Under the pieces are notes generated by a model that ran no database searches, was not told the origin of the DNA, and saw only the letters and a program-made list of their open reading frames with translations. The position numbers were made by a program, and so were the translations under genes. From NCBI RefSeq assembly GCF_019802055.1, contig NZ_JAHVHW010000004.1, positions 1-64,000 on the forward strand: a DNA stretch of 64,000 nucleotides, in the 5' to 3' direction. This stretch comes from Ferrimonas balearica. GTDB taxonomy: Bacteria > Pseudomonadota > Gammaproteobacteria > Enterobacterales > Shewanellaceae. Numbering within the stretch: the stretch's first letter is position 1; every line of letters starts with the position of its first letter. This document shows, piece by piece, positions 26,119 through 36,422 of the stretch.

Positions 26119-26148
26119 AAAAAAAGCGCATCTATGCAAGATGCGCTT
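26119..26148 (-). terminator. Rho-independent terminator between hupB and ppiD
   Basis: AAGCGCATCT/AGATGCGCTT stem (26124-26148) followed by seven T on the minus strand. Confidence 0.9.
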
Positions 26149-26235
26149 CTTATTGCGTGACACCGTAGTCGTCAATTTTTGACCATTTAGGTCGGTTACC
26201 TGCAAAAACAGGCTGCGTCTACCGCATCAAACAAT

Positions 26236-26261
26236 AACGCTCAAGCAGGGGCTTGAGCGTT
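26236..26261 (-). terminator. Strong hairpin just after hupB
   Basis: AACGCTCAAGC-AGGG-GCTTGAGCGTT perfect 11-bp stem 18 bp past the hupB stop. The minus-strand tail (TTATTGTTTG) is only moderately T-rich. It could be a first terminator or protect the hupB mRNA 3' end. Confidence 0.65.
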
Positions 26262-26278
26262 AGTGCGTAAACCAGTTC

Positions 26279-26551
26279 TTAGTTTACAGCGTCTTTCAGC
26301 GCCTTACCGGCTTTAAAGGCAGGAATCTTCGCAGCAGCGATCTTGATTTCCTTGCCAGTCTGCGGGTTGCGGCCAGTGCGCTCAGCACGCTCACGCACTT
26401 CGAAAGTACCGAAACCTACCAGAGAGATTTTCTCACCGTCTTTCAGAGAAGTGGTGATCGCATCGATAAAAGAGTCCAGCGCACGGCCAGCAGCCGCTTT
26501 AGAAATGTCCGCGCCAGAAGCAATTTGATCGATCAGTTGAGACTTGTTCAT
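26279..26551 (-). CDS. hupB: DNA-binding protein HU-beta
   Basis: Nucleoid protein that bends and compacts DNA. The 90 residues are the exact HU length, with the [21 protein letters not shown] beta-arm region (about 46-66) and terminal helix [12 protein letters not shown]. It lies between lon and ppiD as in E. coli and has its own promoter at 26616-26644. Confidence 0.97.
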   Translation of the reverse strand: MNKSQLIDQIASGADISKAAAGRALDSFIDAITTSLKDGEKISLVGFGTFEVRERAERTGRNPQTGKEIKIAAAKIPAFKAGKALKDAVN

Positions 26552-26615
26552 ATCATCCCCTTGAATGCAATTATTCGCGCCGTCGCCTGTCCATTAAAGC
26601 GCGGTCTGCGGAAGT

Positions 26616-26644
26616 TTTATAGCAAGCTTGAAATAGAAGTTCAA
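26616..26644 (-). promoter_or_regulatory. Sigma-70 promoter of hupB
   Basis: The minus strand reads TTGAAC, 17 bp, TATAAA, about 65 bp upstream of the hupB start. A 7-bp inverted repeat (GCTTGAA/TTCAAGC, 26626-26646) covers the -35 element and most of the spacer and could be an operator. Confidence 0.75.
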
Positions 26645-26787
26645 GCGCTATACAGACAGCAAAATCCATTAATTGGATACGGCTCAAACCCAGTCCTGTA
26701 GCGGTTTGCAGCAAGGTCTGGGTTGCGTCAGTTCCCTACACTACCACGTATTTTTTCGTTGAAAAGCCCTTTTTAAGCATCTTGGGA

Positions 26788-26814
26788 CAAAAAATGCGCC
26801 CATTTGGGCGCATT
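26788..26814 (-). terminator. Rho-independent terminator of lon
   Basis: AATGCGCCC-ATTT-GGGCGCATT hairpin followed by six T on the minus strand. Confidence 0.93.
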
Positions 26815-26828
26815 GAGATATTGAATGC

Positions 26829-29186
26829 TTATTTTGTGGCTTTGAGCACTTCAAATCCTTCCGGTGGATTCTCCAAAGCCAAGCTCAAGACTTCATCAAT
26901 CCAACGAACGGCGCGAATATCCAGATCCGCTTTTACGTTATCCGGAATCTCTTCCAAGTCACGTTCGTTTTCTTTCGGGATAAGTACACGTTTAATGCCA
27001 CCGCGATGCGCCGCGAGCAACTTCTCTTTCAGGCCACCAATAGGCAGTACTTCGCCCCTCAGCGTAATTTCACCGGTCATGGCCACATCGGCTCTTACCG
27101 GGTTTCCGGTCAGGCTGGAAACCAACGCCGTGCACATCGCGATGCCCGCTGACGGACCATCTTTCGGTGTCGCCCCTTCCGGTACGTGCACGTGAATATC
27201 GCGCTTCTCATAGAAGTCAGGCGCCACACGAAGTTTCTCGGCACGGGCCCGGACGACAGTCACTGCCGCCTGGATGGACTCCTGCATAACATCGCCGAGT
27301 GAACCGGTGAAAGTCAGCTTACCTTTGCCGGGCACCGCAGTGGTTTCGATGGTCAGCAGATCACCGCCCACTTCGGTCCAGGCCAAACCGGTCACCTGAC
27401 CAACCTGGTTGCTCTCTTCCGCTTTGCCGTAGTCGAAACGCTGTACCCCAAGGAACTCTTTGAGGTTGTCGATGTTCACCACTACCGGCTTACTCTGCTT
27501 GCCAAGCAGGATCTGCTTAACCGCCTTGCGGCAGATTTTAGAGATCTCTCGCTCCAGACTACGCACGCCCGCTTCACGGGTGTAATAGCGGATGATGCCG
27601 ATAATGGCGCTGTCCTCAACCTTCAGTTCGTCCGCCTTTACGCCATTGCGCTTCAACTGCTTCGGCAGCAGGTGCTGCAGAGCAATATTCAGCTTTTCGT
27701 CTTCGGTGTAACCGGACAGACGAATCACTTCCATACGATCCAGCAAAGGACCGGGAATATTCATGGAGTTGGAGGTGGCAACGAACATCACATCGGAGAG
27801 GTCGTAATCCACCTCGAGGTAGTGATCGTTAAAGGCGTTGTTCTGCTCCGGATCCAGCACTTCCAGCAGTGCGGACGCCGGGTCGCCCCGCATGTCGGAG
27901 CTCATCTTGTCGATCTCGTCCAGCAGGAACAGCGGGTTCTTCACACCCACTTTGGACATCTTCTGGATCAGCTTGCCCGGCATGGAGCCGATGTAGGTGC
28001 GACGGTGACCGCGGATCTCCGCTTCATCCCGTACGCCGCCCAACGCCATGCGAACGTATTTACGACCGGTTGCCTTGGCAATGGATTGGCCCAGAGAGGT
28101 TTTACCCACCCCCGGCGGTCCCACCAGACACAGGATTGGGCCTTTGAGCTGCTTCACCCGGGCTTGTACCGCGAGGTATTCCAGGATGCGCTCTTTTACT
28201 TTGTCCAAACCAAAGTGGTCGGCATCCAGCACTTCGCTGGCAACAGCAAGGTCTTTCTTCACCTTGGAGCGCTTGGCCCAGGGCACGCCCACCATCCAGT
28301 CGATGTAGCTACGAACCACTGTGGCTTCCGCGGACATGGGAGACATCATCTTGAGCTTATTCAGCTCAGCGACGGTCTTATCCTTGGCTTCCGCAGGCAT
28401 GCGCGCTTCGTCGATCTTCTTGGACAGCGCTTCAAACTCATCCGGCGCATCATCCAGCTCACCCAGCTCTTTCTGGATCGCCTTCATCTGCTCGTTGAGG
28501 TAGTACTCGCGCTGACTCTTCTCCATCTGCTTTTTGACCCGGGTACGGATCTTCTTCTCCACCTGCAGGATGTCGATCTCAGACTCCATGGTGGCCATCA
28601 GATATTCGAGGCGCTCACCCACATCCACCATCTCTACCACCGCCTGCTTATCGGAAAGCTTCAGTGGCATATGGGCAGCCATGGTGTCAGCCAGACGCGC
28701 GGCTTCGTCGATGCCGTTCAGCGAGGTCAGGACTTCCGGCGGAATCTTCTTGTTGAGCTTGATGTAGCCTTCAAACTGGCTGATGGCGGTGCGTACCAGC
28801 ACCTCCTCTTCCCGCTCAGGCATCGGCTTGGAGGTCAGGAACTGCGCCTCGGCAACGAAGAAGGGGTCCACTTCGGTCATCTGCTGGATGCGGGCCCGCT
28901 GGCCACCCTCAACCAGCACCTTAACGGTGCCATCGGGCAGCTTGAGTAATTGAAGGATGGAAGCGACGGTACCGACCTGATAGATCTCATCTTCGGTCGG
29001 GTCGTCCTGGTCGGCCTCACGCTGGGCCACCAGTAATACCTGCTTCTCCTGTTCCATTGCCGCTTCCAGGCAATGGATTGACTTTTCTCGACCCACAAAG
29101 AGAGGGATCACCATGTGGGGGTAGACCACCACGTCCCTGAGTGGGAGCACAGGAATGACAACGTGGTCAGAACGCTCTAGGGTCAT
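26829..29186 (-). CDS. lon: ATP-dependent protease Lon
   Basis: Degrades misfolded and regulatory proteins in the cytoplasm. The 785 residues comprise the LonN substrate domain, coiled coil, AAA+ module with Walker [10 protein letters not shown] and the S16 protease domain with the catalytic dyad Ser679 (PKDGPSAG) and Lys722 (GGLKEK), the same numbering as E. coli. A heat-shock-type promoter precedes it (29232-29260). It follows clpX and precedes hupB. Confidence 0.98.
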   Translation of the reverse strand: MTLERSDHVVIPVLPLRDVVVYPHMVIPLFVGREKSIHCLEAAMEQEKQVLLVAQREADQDDPTEDEIYQVGTVASILQLLKLPDGTVKVLVEGGQRARIQQMTEVDPFFVAEAQFLTSKPMPEREEEVLVRTAISQFEGYIKLNKKIPPEVLTSLNGIDEAARLADTMAAHMPLKLSDKQAVVEMVDVGERLEYLMATMESEIDILQVEKKIRTRVKKQMEKSQREYYLNEQMKAIQKELGELDDAPDEFEALSKKIDEARMPAEAKDKTVAELNKLKMMSPMSAEATVVRSYIDWMVGVPWAKRSKVKKDLAVASEVLDADHFGLDKVKERILEYLAVQARVKQLKGPILCLVGPPGVGKTSLGQSIAKATGRKYVRMALGGVRDEAEIRGHRRTYIGSMPGKLIQKMSKVGVKNPLFLLDEIDKMSSDMRGDPASALLEVLDPEQNNAFNDHYLEVDYDLSDVMFVATSNSMNIPGPLLDRMEVIRLSGYTEDEKLNIALQHLLPKQLKRNGVKADELKVEDSAIIGIIRYYTREAGVRSLEREISKICRKAVKQILLGKQSKPVVVNIDNLKEFLGVQRFDYGKAEESNQVGQVTGLAWTEVGGDLLTIETTAVPGKGKLTFTGSLGDVMQESIQAAVTVVRARAEKLRVAPDFYEKRDIHVHVPEGATPKDGPSAGIAMCTALVSSLTGNPVRADVAMTGEITLRGEVLPIGGLKEKLLAAHRGGIKRVLIPKENERDLEEIPDNVKADLDIRAVRWIDEVLSLALENPPEGFEVLKATK

Positions 29187-29231
29187 CGCTCGATTCCGTT
29201 TTGCTGCAGGATAAATAAGGGAGATATCCAG

Positions 29232-29260
29232 TATATGGGGCTGGATCGACAGGATTCAAT
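29232..29260 (-). promoter_or_regulatory. Sigma-32 (heat shock) promoter of lon
   Basis: The minus strand reads ATTGAA, 14 bp, CCCCATATA. This fits the sigma-32 pattern CTTGAA-N(11-16)-CCCCATNTA almost perfectly. The expected leader to the lon ATG is about 40 nt. Confidence 0.85.
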
Positions 29261-29271
29261 GACAGGGGCAC

Positions 29272-29300
29272 AAAAAAAGGGACCCTAATGGTCCCTTTTT
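29272..29300. terminator. Bidirectional terminator after clpX
   Basis: AAAAAGGGACC/GGTCCCTTTTT stem with a 5-nt loop and a T-run on the minus strand; it ends the clpX unit upstream of the lon promoter. Confidence 0.92.
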
Positions 29301-29315
29301 CATCAATCATTTGGC

Positions 29316-30593
29316 TTACTCAGCGGAAGCCGCCTGGGCATCACCGTTGTAGATCATCAGCGGAGCGGTTTCGCCCTTGATAACAGACTCGTCCACAACC
29401 ACTTTCGCCACATCCTGAACGGATGGCAGGTCGTACATGGTATCCAGCAGCACGCCTTCAACGATGGAGCGCAGACCACGAGCACCGGTTTTCCGTTCCA
29501 TCGCTTTGCGGGCAATGGCACGCAGCGCGTCTTCACGGAACTCCAGCTCAACACCTTCCAGATCGAACAGCGCACCGTACTGCTTAGTCAGCGCGTTCTT
29601 CGGTTCCTGAAGGATCTGGATCAAGGCGTCTTCATCCAGTTCGCCCAGAGTGGCAACCACAGGCAGACGACCGATGAACTCGGGAATCAGGCCGTACTTC
29701 ACCAGATCTTCCGGCTCAACCCGGGCAAAGGTTTCAGTCAGGGACTTACCGTCATCCTTACTGCGAACCTCGGCGCCGAAACCGATGCCGGTGCCGGTAA
29801 AGGCACGCTGCTCAATCACCTTATCCAGACCGGCAAACGCGCCGCCACAGATAAACAGGATCTTGGAGGTATCGACCTGCAGAAACTCCTGTTGCGGGTG
29901 CTTACGTCCACCCTGAGGCGGTACTGCGGCCACTGTGCCTTCAATCAGCTTCAGCAGCGCCTGCTGTACCCCTTCCCCGGACACGTCACGGGTGATGGAG
30001 GGGTTATCAGACTTGCGGGAGATCTTGTCGATCTCATCGATGTAGACGATGCCGCGCTGGGCCTTCTCCACATCGTAATCGCACTTCTGCAGCAGTTTCT
30101 GGATGATGTTCTCCACATCCTCACCCACGTAACCGGCTTCGGTCAGGGTGGTGGCGTCTGCCATGGTGAAGGGCACATCCAGCAAGCGGGCCAGCGTTTC
30201 GGCCAGCAGGGTTTTACCAGAACCGGTGGGACCGATCAGCAGGATGTTACTCTTGCCCAGTTCCACTTCCGCCTCATCACCACCGTGGCGCAGGCGCTTG
30301 TAGTGGTTGTAGACGGCCACGGCCAGTACCTTCTTGGCCTGTTCCTGGCCAATCACGTACTCGTCCAGGTGCGCCCGGATCTCATGCGGGGTCGGCAAAC
30401 GGTCGGAGGCGCGTTTAGGCGCCAGCTCCTTTACCTCCTCGCGGATGATGTCGTTGCACAGGTCAACGCACTCATCACAAATGTAAACAGAGGGACCCGC
30501 GATCAGCTTGCGTACTTCGTGCTGACTCTTTCCACAGAAAGAGCAGTACAGCAGCTTGCTGTTATCGCCATCTCCCTTCTTGATATCACTCAT
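29316..30593 (-). CDS. clpX: ClpX ATPase subunit of ClpXP
   Basis: AAA+ unfoldase that feeds substrates into ClpP. The 425 residues have an N-terminal Zn-binding domain (CSFCGKS and CDECVDLC), Walker A GPTGSGKT, the pore-loop region around GYVGEDVE, and the ClpP-binding IGF loop (TGIGFGAEV). ATG at 30593 has GAGG 6 nt upstream and is preferred to the TTG at 30596. It lies 64 bp after clpP. Confidence 0.98.
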   Translation of the reverse strand: MSDIKKGDGDNSKLLYCSFCGKSQHEVRKLIAGPSVYICDECVDLCNDIIREEVKELAPKRASDRLPTPHEIRAHLDEYVIGQEQAKKVLAVAVYNHYKRLRHGGDEAEVELGKSNILLIGPTGSGKTLLAETLARLLDVPFTMADATTLTEAGYVGEDVENIIQKLLQKCDYDVEKAQRGIVYIDEIDKISRKSDNPSITRDVSGEGVQQALLKLIEGTVAAVPPQGGRKHPQQEFLQVDTSKILFICGGAFAGLDKVIEQRAFTGTGIGFGAEVRSKDDGKSLTETFARVEPEDLVKYGLIPEFIGRLPVVATLGELDEDALIQILQEPKNALTKQYGALFDLEGVELEFREDALRAIARKAMERKTGARGLRSIVEGVLLDTMYDLPSVQDVAKVVVDESVIKGETAPLMIYNGDAQAASAE

Positions 30594-30657
30594 CAACGAC
30601 CTCGTAGTGCTGGTGCGTTACGGTATATAGAGTCTAAGACAGGCTTAATCGCTTTGC

Positions 30658-31275
30658 TTATTCAGCAGCACGGCGGTTCATTACAGAATCGACCAGACCA
30701 TACTCCACGGAATCCGCGGCGCTCATAAAGTTGTCACGGTCAGTGTCACGCTCAATCACTTCCAGCGGCTGACCGGTGTGCTCTGCCAGCAACACGTTGA
30801 GCTTATGTTTGATGCCCAGAATCTCCTGAGCGTGAATGGCGATGTCAGAAGCCTGGCCCTGGAAGCCGCCCAGAGGCTGATGGATCATCACCCGGCTGTT
30901 GGGCAGACAGTGACGCTTGCCCTTGGCACCACCGGCCAACAGGAAGGCGCCCATGCTGGCAGCCTGCCCCATACACACCGTGCTCACGTCCGGCTTGATG
31001 AACTGCATGGTGTCGTAGATCGACATACCGGCAGTCACGGAGCCACCCGGGGAGTTGATGTACAGGTAGATGTCCTTGTCCGGGTTCTCCGACTCGAGAA
31101 ACAGCAACTGCGCCACGACCAAGTTGGCCATATGGTCTTCCACCGGGCCGGTAAGGAAGATAATCCGCTCTTTGAGCAGGCGGGAGTAGATGTCGTAGGA
31201 GCGTTCGCCCTTGGCGGTCTGTTCCACCACCATGGGGATAAGCGCATTCAGGGGAGAATCAAGCAGATGCTGCAT
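30658..31275 (-). CDS. clpP: ClpP serine protease subunit
   Basis: Tetradecameric protease partner of ClpX (and ClpA). The 205 residues have the catalytic triad Ser107 (GQAASMGAF), His132 (MIHQP) and Asp181 (RDTDRDNFM). The first ten or so residues are likely a propeptide. It has its own promoter upstream and is co-transcribed with clpX. Confidence 0.98.
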   Translation of the reverse strand: MQHLLDSPLNALIPMVVEQTAKGERSYDIYSRLLKERIIFLTGPVEDHMANLVVAQLLFLESENPDKDIYLYINSPGGSVTAGMSIYDTMQFIKPDVSTVCMGQAASMGAFLLAGGAKGKRHCLPNSRVMIHQPLGGFQGQASDIAIHAQEILGIKHKLNVLLAEHTGQPLEVIERDTDRDNFMSAADSVEYGLVDSVMNRRAAE

Positions 31276-31330
31276 AAGTTTTCCGTCTTCCTAACAAAAT
31301 GGCCCGCATGAGCGAAGCCTCATACGAGCC

Positions 31331-31361
31331 ATTATAAGATTGGCCGAGGCGGCCAAGTCAA
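31331..31361 (-). promoter_or_regulatory. Sigma-70-like promoter of clpP with inverted repeat in the spacer
   Basis: The minus strand reads TTGACT, 19 bp, TATAAT. The spacer contains TTGGCCG-CCT-CGGCCAA (31340-31356), a perfect 7-bp inverted repeat. It also directly follows the tig stop codon, so it could act as an operator or as the tig terminator stem. Confidence 0.55.
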
Positions 31362-31372
31362 ATCAACTTCGC

Positions 31373-32674
31373 TTAGCGCTGTTGATTCATGAACTCATCA
31401 AAGTTCACGGCTTTCTCAGTAACTTTCGCTTCAGCAAGGATAGCTTCAACTGCTTGTTCTTCCAGGGCAACATTGCGCATGTTCTGCATCATTTCCTGGT
31501 TGCCTTTGTAGTAGTCCACAACTTCCTGCGGATCTTCGTAGGCAGAAGCCATGGAAGCGATCAGAGCGTCAACGCGCTCGTCTTCTACTTTCAGGTCTTT
31601 ACCCTTGATCACTTCGCCCAGCAGCAGGCCGATCTGTACGCGGCGCTTGGCTTCGTCCTGGAACAGCTCAGCCGGCAGTTCCGGCATGTTGTTGCCCTGC
31701 ATGCCACCGAAGCGCTGCATGGCCTGCTGACGCAGAACATTGATTTCGGAAGCGATCAGAGCCTGCGGCATGTCGATGTCGTTGGCCTTAACCAGACCGT
31801 CGATAACCTGCTGCTTAACGGCGTTCTTCAGAGCTTGAGCCAGTTCACGCTCCATGTTCTTCTGAACTTCGGCGCGCAGGGCTTCAACGCCACCTTCGGC
31901 GATGCCGAACTTAACCACGAACTCGTCGTTCAGCTCAGGCAGAACCTGCTCTTCAACGCTGTGCAGTTTGATGGCGAACTGAGCGGCTTTGCCTTTCAGG
32001 TTCTCAGCGTGGTACTCCTCAGGGAAGTTCACGTCGATGGTGAACTCGTCGCCGGCTTTGTGGCCTTTAACGCCCTCTTCGAAGCCCGGGATCATGCGGC
32101 CGGAGCCGATAACCAGCTCGAAGCCTTCCGCTTTGCCGCCTTCGAACTCTTCACCGTCGATGGAACCGGTGAAGTCGATCTTGGCCTTGTCGTTGTCGCC
32201 AGCTTCGCGGTCTACTGCTTTGAACTCAGCGTGTTGCTTACGCAGAGTTTCCAGCATGGTGTCCACGTCAGCTTCAGTCACGTCGCAAGTCGGCTTTTCA
32301 ACTTCGATTGCGTCCAGGCCTTTCACTTCCACTTCCGGGTAAACCTCGAAGATGGCCGCGAATTCCAGGTCAGCACCCTCTTCGTTCTTCAGAGGCTCGA
32401 ACTTCGGCATACCAGCCGGGTTGATCTTCTGCTCAACGATGGCCTGGAAGAAGCTCTGCTGCATTACGTCGCCCATTACCTGAGCGCGGATGGAGGCGCC
32501 GAAGCGCTTCTTGAATACAGAAACCGGCACTTTGCCAGGGCGGAAGCCATCCAGACGTACACGTTTGGCTTCTTTCTTCATCTCTTCCTGCACCTTGGGC
32601 TCAAAATCAGCAGCCGCGATGGTGATGGTCATGCGGCGTTCCAGGCCCTGGGTGGTTTCAACGGAAACTTGCAT
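31373..32674 (-). CDS. tig: Trigger factor
   Basis: Ribosome-bound chaperone and prolyl isomerase. The 433 residues show the ribosome-binding N-terminal domain with its GFRPGKVP signature (about residues 44-51), the FKBP-type PPIase domain (about 150-245), and the helical C-terminal domain. It is the first gene of tig-clpP-clpX-lon-hupB-ppiD. Confidence 0.98.
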   Translation of the reverse strand: MQVSVETTQGLERRMTITIAAADFEPKVQEEMKKEAKRVRLDGFRPGKVPVSVFKKRFGASIRAQVMGDVMQQSFFQAIVEQKINPAGMPKFEPLKNEEGADLEFAAIFEVYPEVEVKGLDAIEVEKPTCDVTEADVDTMLETLRKQHAEFKAVDREAGDNDKAKIDFTGSIDGEEFEGGKAEGFELVIGSGRMIPGFEEGVKGHKAGDEFTIDVNFPEEYHAENLKGKAAQFAIKLHSVEEQVLPELNDEFVVKFGIAEGGVEALRAEVQKNMERELAQALKNAVKQQVIDGLVKANDIDMPQALIASEINVLRQQAMQRFGGMQGNNMPELPAELFQDEAKRRVQIGLLLGEVIKGKDLKVEDERVDALIASMASAYEDPQEVVDYYKGNQEMMQNMRNVALEEQAVEAILAEAKVTEKAVNFDEFMNQQR

Positions 32675-32807
32675 TTCGTTACCTCAAGTACTCGATATTC
32701 TTGTGCAAACCAGCGGTTCATCCACTGGCAAAAAATCCGGCCTCAGTTGCCCTGAATGGAGCAAAACTGAGGAAAAGTCGGCGTCCACGCCGGGATCAAG
32801 ACGCGCC

Positions 32808-32836
32808 ATTATAGCGATAGCACCCATTAGAGTCGA
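32808..32836 (-). promoter_or_regulatory. Sigma-70 promoter of tig
   Basis: The minus strand reads TCGACT, 17 bp, TATAAT. The predicted leader is about 125 nt. The rest of the 353-bp gap (32675-33027) holds the tRNA terminator and nothing else that I can assign. Confidence 0.7.
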
Positions 32837-32990
32837 GATTCAGCTGGACAGAGAATAAGCAGGGGAAAATGCAGCAAGGGTAAGATTTCACAGCGATACC
32901 ATCATTCGCCGTGGGCCCCTTTCAGATTGGTGGCGCAGGAAGCGGAACCAAGCCGGAACCCAAACAGAGTGAGACAGGAGAGCAGATACG

Positions 32991-33016
32991 AAAAAGCCCC
33001 GGAAAAACCGGGGCTT
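32991..33016 (-). terminator. Rho-independent terminator of the tRNA Pro-Arg-His unit
   Basis: AAGCCCCGG-AAAAA-CCGGGGCTT hairpin with five T on the minus strand, 12 bp past tRNA-His. Confidence 0.93.
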
Positions 33017-33027
33017 AATCTGAATGA

Positions 33028-33104
33028 TGGGGTGGCTGACGGGACTTGAACCCGCGACAACCGGAATCACAATCCGGGACTCTACCAACTGAGCTACAGC
33101 CACC
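33028..33104 (-). tRNA. tRNA-His (GUG)
   Basis: A 77-nt tRNA with anticodon GTG in the loop TTGTGAT, encoded CCA, and the extra G(-1) opposite discriminator C73 that is the identity element of tRNA-His. Last gene of the Pro-Arg-His unit. Confidence 0.97.
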
Positions 33105-33115
33105 ACTGTGTTGCA

Positions 33116-33192
33116 TGGCACGCCCGGCAGGACTCGAACCTGCGGCCAGCTGCTTAGAAGGCAGCTGCTCTATCCAGCTGAGCTACGGGCGC
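33116..33192 (-). tRNA. tRNA-Arg (UCU)
   Basis: A 77-nt tRNA with anticodon TCT in the loop CTTCTAA and encoded CCA. The last acceptor pair is G-U. Middle gene of the unit. Confidence 0.97.
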
Positions 33193-33224
33193 AGAAACAG
33201 GGTTTACCTTGCGTACCTTAAAAG

Positions 33225-33301
<77 letters not shown>

Positions 33302-33343
33302 ATCAAATTGTTGAGTCAGGACTGTGCCTCTCAACGGGGGCGC

Positions 33344-33372
33344 ATATTAGCGCTGCCCCTGGGTGGCGTCAA
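33344..33372 (-). promoter_or_regulatory. Sigma-70 promoter of the tRNA Pro-Arg-His unit
   Basis: The minus strand reads TTGACG, 17 bp, TAATAT, then a GC-rich discriminator (GCGCCC), typical of stringently controlled stable RNA promoters. Confidence 0.88.
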
Positions 33373-33433
33373 ACCTTTTTTCCAACTGTCACGCTGATTG
33401 TGCAAACCTTACACAACCAGCTTAACCATAGCT

Positions 33434-33462
33434 GTGACAGAGTTGGCAAGCGTTGGTAAAAT
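33434..33462 (+). promoter_or_regulatory. Sigma-70 promoter of folD
   Basis: GTGACA, 17 bp, TAAAAT, about 33 bp upstream of the folD ATG. It is divergent from the tRNA-Pro promoter. Confidence 0.7.
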
Positions 33463-33495
33463 GCCGCCGCCATCACACTTTATACAGAGTTTTTC

Positions 33496-34350
33496 ATGCC
33501 AGCAGCCATCATTGACGGAAAAGCGATTGCCGCCTCTCTACGCCAAACCATTCAGACCTCCGTGGCCAAACGGGTTCATCAGGGCCATCGTCCACCGGGC
33601 CTTGCCGTAATCCTGGTGGGACAGGACCCGGCCTCCCAGGTCTACGTTGGCAACAAACGCCGCGCCTGCGAGCAAGTGGGCTTCCTCTCGAAAAGCTACG
33701 ACCTCCCCTCCGATACGCCTGAATCCGAACTGCTGAGCCTGATTGACAACCTGAACAGTGATACCACCATCGACGGTATCCTGGTGCAACTTCCCCTCCC
33801 CGCCCACATCGACAGCGCCAAAGTGATTGAGCGTATTCATCCGAAAAAAGATGTGGATGGTTTCCACCCCTACAATGTTGGCCGGTTGGCCCAACGCATC
33901 CCGGTGCTGCGTCCCTGTACGCCGATGGGGATCATGACACTGATCGAATCCACCGGTGTGCCCACCCACGGACTCCATGCGGTGGTGGTTGGCGCGTCCA
34001 ATATCGTCGGTCGCCCCATGACACTGGAGCTGTTGCTGGCTGGCTGCACCACCACCACCTGCCATCGCTTTACTCAGGATCTGAAAGCCGAGGTGGAGCG
34101 GGCGGACCTGCTGGTGGTGGCGGTAGGCAAGCCCCACTTTATCCCGGGAGAGTGGATCAAGCCCGGCGCCATCGTGATCGATGTAGGCATCAATCGCCTT
34201 GAGGACGGTCGTCTGGTTGGGGATGTGGAGTACGATTCCGCCGCTGAACGGGCCGCACACATTACCCCGGTTCCCGGCGGTGTGGGCCCCATGACCATCG
34301 CCAGTCTGTTGCAGAACACCCTGTTTGCCTGTGAGCAGTACCACAGCTGA
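33496..34350 (+). CDS. folD: Bifunctional methylene-THF dehydrogenase/methenyl-THF cyclohydrolase
   Basis: Interconverts 5,10-methylene-, methenyl- and 10-formyl-tetrahydrofolate for one-carbon metabolism. The 284 residues show the [14 protein letters not shown] signature with the catalytic Lys near residue 54, the LVQLPLP stretch, the DGFHPYNVG loop and the Rossmann motif [12 protein letters not shown]. No strong ribosome site precedes ATG. It converges with cysS at a shared terminator. Confidence 0.97.
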   Translation: MPAAIIDGKAIAASLRQTIQTSVAKRVHQGHRPPGLAVILVGQDPASQVYVGNKRRACEQVGFLSKSYDLPSDTPESELLSLIDNLNSDTTIDGILVQLPLPAHIDSAKVIERIHPKKDVDGFHPYNVGRLAQRIPVLRPCTPMGIMTLIESTGVPTHGLHAVVVGASNIVGRPMTLELLLAGCTTTTCHRFTQDLKAEVERADLLVVAVGKPHFIPGEWIKPGAIVIDVGINRLEDGRLVGDVEYDSAAERAAHITPVPGGVGPMTIASLLQNTLFACEQYHS

Positions 34351-34363
34351 GTGTGGAGATAAT

Positions 34364-34391
34364 AAAAAAGCCCGCATCTGCGGGCTTTTTT
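34364..34391. terminator. Bidirectional terminator between folD and cysS
   Basis: AAAAAAGCCCGCA/TGCGGGCTTTTTT hairpin with T-tracts on both strands. Confidence 0.93.
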
Positions 34392-34404
34392 ATTTGGTGG
34401 TCAT

Positions 34405-35787
34405 TTACTTGCGGCGCCAGGAAGTGCCACCGGCACCATCTTCCAGCACAATGCCCATGGCAGTCAGCTCGTCACGAGCGGCATCAGCCGCCGCCCAGTC
34501 CTTGCTGGCACGGGCGTCGTTACGGGCCTTGATCAACCCTTCAATCTTCGCCACTTCATCATCATCGCCGCCACCTTGCAGGAAGGCCTCAGGAGCCTGC
34601 TCCAGCAGACCCAGAGTGGCGCCAAGATGGCGCATCAGGCCAGCTAGGTGAGCCGCTTGCTCCGCTTCGCCATCCTCTTTGGTGATGTTCAGCTCGCGAG
34701 CCAGATCGAACAGCACCGGCAGCGCTTCCGCGGTGTTGAAGTCGTCGTCCATCGCAGCGTTAAAGCGGCGTACGTGGTCGTTATCCAGATTCACCTCAGT
34801 GGCCGGAGTCACACCACGCAGGGCGGTGTACAGGCGCTCCAGCGCCGCATGGGCCTGGTTGAGGTTCTCCTCGGAGTAGTTCAACTGGCTGCGGTAGTGG
34901 CTGGACAGCAGGAAGTAGCGGACCGATTCAGCCTGGTACGCCTTAAGCACTTCCCGGATGGTGAAGAAGTTGTTCAGGGACTTGGACATCTTCTCCTTGT
35001 TCACCTGCACCATACCGGAGTGGATCCAGTAGTTCACGTAGTTGGTGTCGTGCGCACAGCAGCTCTGCGCCACCTCGTTCTCGTGGTGCGGGAACATCAG
35101 GTCAGAGCCACCACCGTGGATATCAAACACCTTACCCAGGTGCTTGCCATTCATAGCGGAACACTCAATGTGCCACCCTGGACGACCTTCGCCCCAGGGG
35201 GAGGACCAGCTTGGTTCACCCGGCTTGGCGCTCTTCCACAGAGCGAAATCCATCGGGTTACGTTTGCTTTCATCTACCTCAACCCGGGCACCGGATTGCA
35301 GCTGCTCCAAATCCTGACGGGAGAGCTTGCCGTAGTCAGCGAAGCTTTTCACTTCGAACCAGACATCGCCAGCATCAGTCACGTAGGCGTGACCCTTGTC
35401 CACCAGAGTCTGAATGATGTCGATGATCTCCCCCATATGACCGGTTACGGTCGGTTCGATATCGGGGCGCACCAGGTTCAGCGCATCAAAATCCTCGTAC
35501 ATCGCCTGGGTAAAGCGAGCCACCAGCGCATCGCAGCTTTCACCGTTTTCAGCCGCACGCTTGATGATCTTATCGTCCACATCGGTGATGTTACGAACGT
35601 AGGTCACATCCAGGCCCTTGCTGCGCAGATAGCGCACCATGGTGTCGAAAGCGACATAGGTCCGGGCATGGCCGATGTGACAGTAGTCGTAGATGGTTAC
35701 CCCACACACATACAGGCCCACTTTGCCGGGCTCGATGGGTTTAAATTCCTCTTTCTGTCGTGTCAGGGTATTGAATATCTGCAACAT
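34405..35787 (-). CDS. cysS: Cysteine--tRNA ligase
   Basis: Class I synthetase (460 residues; E. coli 461). Shows Cys28 of the zinc site (YVCGVTIYD), the HIGH motif as [12 protein letters not shown] and the KMSKS motif as [11 protein letters not shown] at 35787 matches the family start [15 protein letters not shown]; the frame is open further upstream but without homology. Divergent from ppiB. Confidence 0.97.
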   Translation of the reverse strand: MLQIFNTLTRQKEEFKPIEPGKVGLYVCGVTIYDYCHIGHARTYVAFDTMVRYLRSKGLDVTYVRNITDVDDKIIKRAAENGESCDALVARFTQAMYEDFDALNLVRPDIEPTVTGHMGEIIDIIQTLVDKGHAYVTDAGDVWFEVKSFADYGKLSRQDLEQLQSGARVEVDESKRNPMDFALWKSAKPGEPSWSSPWGEGRPGWHIECSAMNGKHLGKVFDIHGGGSDLMFPHHENEVAQSCCAHDTNYVNYWIHSGMVQVNKEKMSKSLNNFFTIREVLKAYQAESVRYFLLSSHYRSQLNYSEENLNQAHAALERLYTALRGVTPATEVNLDNDHVRRFNAAMDDDFNTAEALPVLFDLARELNITKEDGEAEQAAHLAGLMRHLGATLGLLEQAPEAFLQGGGDDDEVAKIEGLIKARNDARASKDWAAADAARDELTAMGIVLEDGAGGTSWRRK

Positions 35788-35927
35788 CGTATAACTCGTT
35801 AATGCCAATGCCTTGTGGCCAAAACAAAGACGGCAGTCTAACACATAACACAGAGCGCCCTGCGAGCTTTTTCCCGGCGCATCGATCCGATAGAATTTCG
35901 TTGAATATCCACAAAGAGAACTGACTC

Positions 35928-36422
35928 ATGGTCACACTGCATACCAACTTCGGCGCCATCAAGCTGGCGCTGGACGCCGAAAAAGCCCCGCAAACCGTTG
36001 CGAACTTCCTCGAGTACGCCAAAGAGGGCTTCTATGACGGCACCATCTTCCACCGTGTTATCGACGGTTTCATGATCCAAGGCGGCGGTTTCGACGCTCA
36101 GATGCAGCAGAAGTCCACCAAGGGCGGCATCCAGAACGAAGCCAGCAACGGCCTGTCCAACAAGACCGGTACCATCGCCATGGCCCGTACTCCGGATCCG
36201 CACTCCGCCACTGCCCAGTTCTTCATCAACGTGAACGACAACAACTTCCTGGACTTCAAGAACGAGTCCATGCAGGGCTTCGGCTACTGCGTATTTGGTG
36301 AAGTGGTTGAAGGCATGGACGTGGTTAACGCCATCAAGGGCGTTGCCACCGGCAACTACGGCATGCACCAGGACGTTCCTCTGGACGCTGTGGTGATCGA
36401 GAAAGTCACCGTTGAAGCCTGA
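35928..36422 (+). CDS. ppiB: Cytoplasmic cyclophilin-type peptidyl-prolyl isomerase B
   Basis: Folds proline-containing proteins in the cytoplasm. The 164-residue cyclophilin has no signal peptide and shows [13 protein letters not shown], the ATAQFFINV core and [14 protein letters not shown]. The end overlaps the apparent start of lpxH by 11 bp, suggesting translational coupling. Confidence 0.97.
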   Translation: MVTLHTNFGAIKLALDAEKAPQTVANFLEYAKEGFYDGTIFHRVIDGFMIQGGGFDAQMQQKSTKGGIQNEASNGLSNKTGTIAMARTPDPHSATAQFFINVNDNNFLDFKNESMQGFGYCVFGEVVEGMDVVNAIKGVATGNYGMHQDVPLDAVVIEKVTVEA

